A stretch of 8,309 bases of DNA, taken from contig CALEPD010000114.1 in NCBI GenBank assembly GCA_937910265.1, positions 1 through 8,309 of the forward strand, in the 5' to 3' direction. Shown here piece after piece: positions 1-4,752 of this stretch. The DNA comes from an uncultured Bacteroidales bacterium (GTDB lineage Bacteria > Bacteroidota > Bacteroidia > Bacteroidales > P3). Made by a program: the position numbers and the translations under genes. How positions within the stretch are numbered: position 1 is the first letter of the stretch; every line of letters begins with the position of its first letter. Under the pieces are notes generated by a model. That model was not told where the DNA came from. It saw only the letters and a list, made by a program, of their open reading frames with translations, and searched no databases.

Positions 1-563
1 CCTACACCCCTTGTTCCCGGGGTGAAAATAGTTTGTTGCTCCATGAATCCGACTTTCATGTTTGCAAGTATTCCCGAATTGGGGTTGTCGGGTATAACCT
101 TGAATATTTTGCCGAAGCCTACTCTTAGCGCCAATGCACGGTTGTAGTTGGTCACGGCAGGGTCGGTTCCGTTGTATCCGATAAGGGTGCCTTCTTGTGT
201 GAAAATGTCCGACATCCTTTCTTTGTATTGCGTAAGGTTGTCGTTGCCAAACCACATGTCTCCGTCTAAAGTAATAAGCCAGTTTGACTTGAATTTATAA
301 ATGCAGTTAATAGTGAAGTCTATCCATTGGTCTTCGTAAAGGTCGCTCATTGTACCCAATTGGCTTTGTGTGCCGTCGGGTGAGGTGGCGTGCGATAGCG
401 CACCCCAGGGGGCGATTGTGCCAACCCCAAAGCCTATGTTGAAACATTCGAGGGTGTCTTGGGTCAGTTTTACCTGAGAATGTCCATGGAAGGAGATGGT
501 GCAGAATGCGAGGAGTAAAACGCTTTTTAATGCTATGTTTCTGTGTGATTTTGTTTTGTGCAT
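1..563 (-). CDS. Exported, probably outer-membrane beta-barrel protein (3' end beyond window)
   Basis: I do not recognise a named family. The frame is open from an ATG at 563 down to base 1 (187 codons), so the C-terminus is missing. Residues 1-29 look like a Sec signal peptide: a basic start (K and R up to residue 13), a hydrophobic core around VLLLAFCTISF, and cleavage near HGHS|Q. The mature part has short segments with alternating polar and hydrophobic residues separated by turns (about 40-53, 81-106, 141-155, 163-181), many aromatics and glycines, and the pattern GFGVG after residue 44, all typical of Bacteroidetes outer-membrane barrels. No lipobox is visible. The gene is transcribed away from the feoB-like gene and appears to share an operator with it, so a role in metal or nutrient passage across the outer membrane is possible. 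That role is inferred from context only. No Shine-Dalgarno site precedes the start. Confidence 0.82.
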   Translation of the reverse strand, partial: MHKTKSHRNIALKSVLLLAFCTISFHGHSQVKLTQDTLECFNIGFGVGTIAPWGALSHATSPDGTQSQLGTMSDLYEDQWIDFTINCIYKFKSNWLITLDGDMWFGNDNLTQYKERMSDIFTQEGTLIGYNGTDPAVTNYNRALALRVGFGKIFKVIPDNPNSGILANMKVGFMEQQTIFTPGTRGV

Positions 564-624
564 AATATGTGTAGGGTTGTATTCGTGAGGTTGTGTTGGG
601 ATTTGGTTTGTGATAAATAATTTG

Positions 625-656
625 CAAATTTACGAAAAATAATCGGATAACTAAAA
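625..656 (-). promoter_or_regulatory. Bacteroides-type promoter for the minus-strand outer-membrane protein gene
   Basis: On the minus strand TAAATTTG (625-632) matches the -7 consensus TAnnTTTG exactly. The -33 position, 20 bases further upstream, holds TTTT (653-656) in place of TTTG. Transcription would start near 618, giving a leader of about 55 bases before the ATG at 563. The layout mirrors the plus-strand promoter on the other side of the palindrome. Confidence 0.6.
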
Positions 657-675
657 TCACTACCATTAGTGATTT
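654..675. promoter_or_regulatory. Palindromic operator candidate between divergent promoters
   Basis: This is a perfect 9-bp inverted repeat, AAATCACTA, four bases (ccat), then TAGTGATTT. Its left arm overlaps the -33 position of the minus-strand promoter by three bases (654-656). Its right arm overlaps the TTT of the plus-strand -33 TTTG (673-676). A dimeric regulator bound here would touch both promoters at once. The regulator is unknown. The sequence is not a canonical Fur box. A role as a cruciform or RNA hairpin is less likely because it lies upstream of both predicted start sites. Confidence 0.6.
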
Positions 676-704
676 GCCTTATCGTTTTAATTTTGCTATT
701 TTTG
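673..704 (+). promoter_or_regulatory. Bacteroides-type promoter for the feoB-like gene
   Basis: TTTG (673-676) and TATTTTTG (697-704) match the -33 TTTG and -7 TAnnTTTG consensus exactly, with a 20-base spacer. The start site should fall near 711, which leaves a leader of about 110 bases before the feoB ATG at 821. That is long enough to carry post-transcriptional control. Confidence 0.7.
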
Positions 705-728
705 CAAACCAATAGTAAAGTGATAATT

Positions 729-779
729 ATGCAGCCGTTGAATATATTTCCGATGTTGTTGATGTTGTGTGTATGGTGA
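729..779 (+). other. Possible 16-codon leader ORF in the feoB 5' leader
   Basis: An ATG 18 bases after the predicted transcription start opens a short frame ending at TGA (777-779). Its product MQPLNIFPMLLMLCVW is strongly hydrophobic. It ends 41 bases before the feoB start. There is no Shine-Dalgarno site, but the neighbouring real genes lack one too. It could be a regulatory leader peptide, a tiny membrane protein, or chance. It contains no run of one metabolite-related amino acid that would suggest classical attenuation. Confidence 0.2.
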
Positions 780-820
780 TAATGTATTTAAAATGTGCAA
801 TTTAAAATAAAAAGAGATTC

Positions 821-2908
821 ATGATGAATGGTTTGATTCATGTCGCAATAGTAGGTACTCCGGGCAGTGGAAAATCGCTGTTTTGCGAGCGAATTTCCCG
901 TTATGTCGAATCGCATAAGGCAGGCGGTGAGTTTGTCTTTTCAGTCTACACCAATCCCGAGGATTTGATGCAGCAATATTGTGACGTGGTCGTGCAGATG
1001 GTCGATTGTACCGATTTGGAGGAGTCGTTGGTAGTTACTCCGCAGTTGATTGATATGCACAAAAAACTTATTCTTGCTCTTAACCGATTCGGTCAATTGG
1101 AAGTCTCCGGGCACCAACTCGATTATCGGCGCATGGCCGATCTGATGGGCGTTCAGGTTGTTGTGGTCGATAGTCAGAAGGATGAGGGCTTTGATGAAAT
1201 GCTCCGGGAAATTACGGTCGCCTACAGTGGATCAAAAGGTTCTGGACGGCATATCCATGTCGATTATGGAAGCGATGTCGAGGACGCCGTAAGTGAGATA
1301 TCGAAAGAATTGCGGAAGTCCCAGCAATATTTGGGTGGGATGTCGAAAAGGTACCTGAGTATCAGGCTGCTTGAAATGCCTGAGGCAACATTGGAAATGC
1401 TTCGCTCATTGCCCAATTATATGTCGGTGGTGTTTCTGACTGAGAAAAACAGGCGGGCACTGAACCGGGAACTCAAGGCGACTCCCGATGATATCATACA
1501 TTTGGCCAGACATGGTTTTATAAGCGGTGCATTGAAGGCTACTTTGAAGCATGTTGACGATGACAAAAGCGAACATACGATTCAGCATAAAATCGACGCT
1601 ATTCTCACCCACAAGTTCTTCGGTTTCATAATCCTGGTTGTAGTGCTCTTCGGTGTCTTTCAATCAACATTCACCCTTGGCGCTTATCCGCAGGATTGGA
1701 TTCAAATGGGGATCGATGGTTTGTGTGAGTTTATGCGGCTCTCTATGAGCGAAGGGTGGTTGGCCTCGTTGTCGATAGAAGATTGGCTGGCCTCGTTGTT
1801 GATAGACGGCATAGTGCAGGGCGTGGGGGCAGTATTGGCTTTTTTGCCCAATATTGTCATACTCTTTTTCTTTATTTCCATTATGGAGGATACTGGTTAC
1901 ATGGCGAGGGTGGCATTCTTAATGGATAAAATCATGCATAAAGTGGGTCTTCATGGCAAGTCGTTTGTTCCGATGCTGATGGGGTTTGGGTGCAATGTAC
2001 CTGCCATCATGGCCGCCAGGAGCATTTCCAATTCAAAGGATAGAGCTTTGACCATGTTGATGATACCCTTCATGAGCTGCAGCGCCCGATTGCCGGTTTA
2101 CATGCTTTTTGCAGGAGCCTTTTTCGAAAATAGGCAGTCGTTAGTAATGATTTCGTTGTATCTTGTCGGTATATTGATTTCGATATTGTTTGCATTACTG
2201 ATGAAGAGGACATCGTATTTTAAAAGTGTAAATGAGGATTATGTGTCAGAACTACCTCAATTCCGTATGCCTACGTTGAAGAATACAGGGTCTCATATCT
2301 GGGAGCGTTGCGCCGATTACCTGAAAAAAATAGCCACAGTTATATTGTGGGCATCAATAATAATTTGGGCGTTGTACTATTTCCCTCGCAACGAAGCGTT
2401 GACAAAGCCTTATCAAGATCAAATCGCCTCATTGGAGCACTCTTTGATGGTGTCTGAAATGTCTCTTGCTGAAAGTGAGCAGGTGCAACATGAAATCGAT
2501 TCCATTTCGTTCGAGATGGACGCAGTTCAAAAAGAACATTCGGCACTTGCCTCCATTGGTCGATGGATGGAACCCGTCATGCGTCCCTTGGGATTCGATT
2601 GGCGCCTCAACGTATGTATCTTGACAGGTTTGCCCGCAAAAGAGGCAATAGTCAGCACCATGGGAATACTGTATCATCAAAGTGATGAATCGGCTTTGGC
2701 CACTTCGTTGAAACAAAGTTCCGACTTCACCCCTGTGAAGGCATATTCGTTCCTGTTGTTTGTGCTGCTTTATTTCCCGTGTATCGCGACAATCGCTACC
2801 CTTTGGCGTGAAATCGGTTGGAAATGGGCGGTGTTCACCGTTGTCAACTCCATGCTGCTGGCTTGGGTTGTGTCGTTCGGATTCTTCAAGATTTGCTCTC
2901 TGCTGTAG
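821..2908 (+). CDS. feoB: FeoB-family metal ion transporter with degenerate G domain and no FeoA
   Basis: This is an inner-membrane transporter of the FeoB family, which imports Fe2+ (some members Mn2+). Residues 1-135 are the N-terminal G domain: the P-loop GTPGSGKS (12-19) is present, but the switch I Thr (G2) and the DxxG of G3 are missing, and G4 reads NRFG (88-91) instead of NxxD. Residues 145-262 resemble the usual helical domain, including ARHGFISG and the KIDAILTHKFFGF junction. The membrane part (about 265-695) keeps the family signatures: EDTGYMARVAFLMD (355-369 region), GFGCNVPA (388-395, C391), MSCSARLP (418-425, C420), GLPAKEAIVSTMG (603-615) and FPCIATIAT (652-660, C654). A charged, probably helical loop spans 521-577. 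The start at 821 leaves nine residues before the core beta strand into the P-loop; ATG 824 is equally possible. There is no fused or upstream FeoA, unlike many Bacteroidetes FeoB. It may be a second, specialised copy comparable to P. gingivalis FeoB2 (manganese). The metal cannot be told from sequence. Confidence 0.93.
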   Translation: MMNGLIHVAIVGTPGSGKSLFCERISRYVESHKAGGEFVFSVYTNPEDLMQQYCDVVVQMVDCTDLEESLVVTPQLIDMHKKLILALNRFGQLEVSGHQLDYRRMADLMGVQVVVVDSQKDEGFDEMLREITVAYSGSKGSGRHIHVDYGSDVEDAVSEISKELRKSQQYLGGMSKRYLSIRLLEMPEATLEMLRSLPNYMSVVFLTEKNRRALNRELKATPDDIIHLARHGFISGALKATLKHVDDDKSEHTIQHKIDAILTHKFFGFIILVVVLFGVFQSTFTLGAYPQDWIQMGIDGLCEFMRLSMSEGWLASLSIEDWLASLLIDGIVQGVGAVLAFLPNIVILFFFISIMEDTGYMARVAFLMDKIMHKVGLHGKSFVPMLMGFGCNVPAIMAARSISNSKDRALTMLMIPFMSCSARLPVYMLFAGAFFENRQSLVMISLYLVGILISILFALLMKRTSYFKSVNEDYVSELPQFRMPTLKNTGSHIWERCADYLKKIATVILWASIIIWALYYFPRNEALTKPYQDQIASLEHSLMVSEMSLAESEQVQHEIDSISFEMDAVQKEHSALASIGRWMEPVMRPLGFDWRLNVCILTGLPAKEAIVSTMGILYHQSDESALATSLKQSSDFTPVKAYSFLLFVLLYFPCIATIATLWREIGWKWAVFTVVNSMLLAWVVSFGFFKICSLL

Positions 2909-2937
2909 TAAAACATCTATTCCGGCAGGTGTGTGAT

Positions 2938-2967
2938 GATTGGTGGAATCAATCGATTTTACCAATC
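2938..2967 (+). terminator. Strong hairpin 29 bp after feoB, probable transcript end
   Basis: Bases 2938-2950 and 2955-2967 form a 13-bp stem as RNA: eleven Watson-Crick pairs plus two G-U pairs, closing a 4-base loop (AATC). No uninterrupted U tract follows at once; the sequence after it is TTAAATATGCTTTATATT, and a run of seven T lies further on at 3010-3016. It may be a weak intrinsic terminator or a 3'-end stabilising hairpin. The G-U pairs favour a role in the plus-strand RNA, because the minus-strand RNA would have two C-A mismatches there. Confidence 0.5.
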
Positions 2968-3068
2968 TTAAATATGCTTTATATTAATTCAGCCGATAGG
3001 TGAATGCAATTTTTTTCATAATGTGTCGTTTAAATAAATTAACAAATATTTAAAGCGTTCAGATTACT

Positions 3069-4541
3069 ATGAAAAAACGATTGACTCTTTTGGCTTTGTC
3101 TGCTTTTGCGCTGTTTCAGATGCAGGTTATGGCGTTGAATCCCAATGTGGTTATTAAGGGTACTACTGTCAATGGCGATGGCAAGGTTATCGATTTGTAT
3201 GGCTACACCGACAGGTTGACCTACGAGGAGAAATTGCTCGACAGCGACGAAATAGGGGAGGATCAGGCATTCGAGTTGAGCATGTTTGTTAATTATCCTA
3301 CGTTGGTATTCCTCCAGATTGAAAACTACAGCCAGTCGTTTTATGTCGAGCCCGGCAGAACCTATGAGGTGTATATCCGTCGCTTCGATTGGGATTTGGA
3401 TGAGCAGCGCAATGTGTTTCTGCAGCCGGAAGTTTTGCCAGTCGAATTTTTGAATGTTCCATCCGATGAGCTGAATGTGTCGATAGGCCGCATGGAGGAA
3501 TTGATTGATAGTTATGTGGAAGAGAATCGGGTTCACTTCGATTATAAATTCAAGCCCAATGCACACTATTTCGACACTTTGTCTCAGTTGGTCGAACAGA
3601 CTGTGCCTGATGGCGAAAACAGTTTTTTGAATCGCTACAAACGTTACCGTTTGGCTGAGATGCGTTATGACTTGCGTTTCGCCTCCAGAAAGAAAATGTT
3701 CGATACCTATGTGTCTGGTCAGCAGATTATGTATTATGACGAAAATTTCATGTCATTTTTCTTCAATCTGTTCCAGAACAGTGTGTCGAGTGGTAGCAAG
3801 CATGTTTTGAAGAGCGATATGGTGAGATGGGTGAACGCGGGTGATGTGAACACAATGCTCGACTCCCTGGGTCTCGACCCGCTGTTGCGCAACGAGCAGG
3901 TCCGTGAATTGGTGGCTTTGCAAGCTTTGAAAGAAGCTTATGATATTAGTGGCTACGACCGCGATGCAGTAGTGCGTATGGTTGAGCTTGTGGGTGGAAA
4001 AAGTAAATTCCCTGAACATGTTAAGTTGGCCAATAATCTTGTTGCCAATTTCAAACAAATGGAGGTTGGCTCCTCAGTACCTGTATTCGAATTGCCCGAC
4101 GTCGATAAAAACTATGTGTCGTTAGACGATTTTAAAGGCAAGTGGATCTATCTCTCGTTTGTGCGTGTTGGTGATCCCAATTCCTTGCGCGAAATCGAGA
4201 CTTTGGCTCATTTTAAAGACAGTGTTTATGCTAAGAGTGAAAATGTCGTCTTCGTAACTGTTGCTTGTGACCGTGAATTTCAGAAAATGTACCATTTCTT
4301 GAAAAACAACAAAAAGGGCAATGTGTACAATTGGACTTGGCTGCATTTCAATGGAAACTTTAAGCTTTTGGAACAGTTTGAAGTTGTTGCGTATCCAACA
4401 TTTTTGTTGATCAATCCCGACGGTAAGTTGCAGTACAGTGTTACACCCACACCGGCATCAGGCTTTTTGCTGAGTCCGCCATGGCTTCCCAATGTGGACA
4501 AGGAGGTTCAGCGCGGACAATGGCTTAGAAGCGGAAGATAG
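3069..4541 (+). CDS. Secreted TlpA/redoxin-like protein lacking both active-site cysteines
   Basis: The protein has 490 residues. Residues 1-22 form a Sec signal peptide (MKKR, then a hydrophobic core) with likely cleavage VMA|LNP; there is no lipobox. Residues 24-105 form a beta-rich domain ending in FYVEPGRTYEVYI, reminiscent of the DUF4369-like domain often found before thioredoxin domains in Bacteroidetes. About 130-330 is mostly helical and charged. About 333-458 is a thioredoxin-fold domain: SSVPVFELPDVDKNYVSL, then FKGKWIYLSF, and the cis-proline loop VVAYPTFLLINPDG (P443). Where TlpA/ResA proteins have WCxxC, this one has G368-D369-P370-N371-S372, so it cannot do dithiol-disulfide exchange. 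Only C400 remains as a mature-protein cysteine. A binding or scaffold role in the periplasm or at the outer membrane is more likely than an oxidoreductase role. It stands alone between two long intergenic regions. The start follows an A/T-rich leader without a Shine-Dalgarno site. Confidence 0.85.
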   Translation: MKKRLTLLALSAFALFQMQVMALNPNVVIKGTTVNGDGKVIDLYGYTDRLTYEEKLLDSDEIGEDQAFELSMFVNYPTLVFLQIENYSQSFYVEPGRTYEVYIRRFDWDLDEQRNVFLQPEVLPVEFLNVPSDELNVSIGRMEELIDSYVEENRVHFDYKFKPNAHYFDTLSQLVEQTVPDGENSFLNRYKRYRLAEMRYDLRFASRKKMFDTYVSGQQIMYYDENFMSFFFNLFQNSVSSGSKHVLKSDMVRWVNAGDVNTMLDSLGLDPLLRNEQVRELVALQALKEAYDISGYDRDAVVRMVELVGGKSKFPEHVKLANNLVANFKQMEVGSSVPVFELPDVDKNYVSLDDFKGKWIYLSFVRVGDPNSLREIETLAHFKDSVYAKSENVVFVTVACDREFQKMYHFLKNNKKGNVYNWTWLHFNGNFKLLEQFEVVAYPTFLLINPDGKLQYSVTPTPASGFLLSPPWLPNVDKEVQRGQWLRSGR

Positions 4542-4570
4542 GTCATTCCTTACGTCGTATTGTAATTCCT

Positions 4571-4660
4571 CAGCGCAACCCATCGGGTTTGTTCATTGTG
4601 CTCCGCACTGATTGCGCTGGTGGGACGTTTGCGGTCCGTGTCTCTTGTTGTGACGCAATC
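4571..4660 (+). other. Structured intergenic element able to form a three-way junction
   Basis: CAGCGCAA (4571-4578) pairs with TTGCGCTG (4612-4619). Inside are two small hairpins: ACCC-atc-GGGT (4578-4588) and GTGC-tcc-GCAC (4598-4608). The first can also recruit A4577 and T4589 from the outer stem region. A second arm, CGCAATC (4654-4660), is complementary to GATTGCG (4610-4616), so it competes with the outer stem. The segment is visibly richer in G and C than the flanking DNA. It begins 29 bases after the stop of the redoxin-like gene and ends 92 bases before the TPR gene. It may be a transcript-end structure, a small RNA or a DNA-level element. No long T tract follows, so it is not a clear intrinsic terminator. 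Confidence 0.4.
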
Positions 4661-4686
4661 CACAAAAGGTTGTTGAAAAAACATCG

Positions 4687-4726
4687 TTTGTGTTGATTTT
4701 TAGTGGCGTATTTTATGGTAATTTTA
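4687..4726 (+). promoter_or_regulatory. Weak promoter candidate for the TPR operon
   Basis: The region is A/T-rich, and TAATTTTA (4719-4726) matches seven of eight allowed positions of the -7 element TAnnTTTG. TTTG at 4687-4690 is the only exact -33 box, but it lies too far from that -7 site (28 bases). It fits better with the poorer TATTTTAT at 4709-4716 (18 bases). A promoter is expected here because the TPR gene starts 211 bases after the previous stop, but the exact elements are uncertain. Confidence 0.25.
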
Positions 4727-4752
4727 TATTTTGAAAATATATATTATATAAT

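Noticed and set aside
307..666. Minus-strand open frame of 119 codons in the left part
   Set aside because: It overlaps the signal-peptide-bearing minus-strand gene (1-563) in another frame, runs across its promoter, and its basic, Pro- and His-rich product looks like a frame shadow.
654..675. Intrinsic terminator
   Set aside because: The inverted repeat is A/T-rich, lies upstream of both predicted transcription starts and is not at the end of any gene; an operator fits better.
705..820. Metal riboswitch in the feoB leader
   Set aside because: No conserved elements of the manganese (yybP-ykoY) or NiCo classes could be seen and the leader is A/T-rich without stable stems.
821..2908. feoB as a pseudogene
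   Set aside because: The G domain is degenerate, but the frame is uninterrupted, the transporter motifs are intact and the promoter is near consensus, so a specialised functional protein is more likely.
2429..2965. Antisense open frame of 178 codons over the 3' part of feoB
   Set aside because: It lies opposite strongly conserved FeoB membrane motifs, extends into the hairpin region, and has a His-, Gln- and Arg-rich product without domain features.
4571..4660. tRNA gene suggested by the cloverleaf-like fold
   Set aside because: The stems and loops do not fit tRNA dimensions, and there is no T-arm GTTCRA-type loop, anticodon arm or CCA end.
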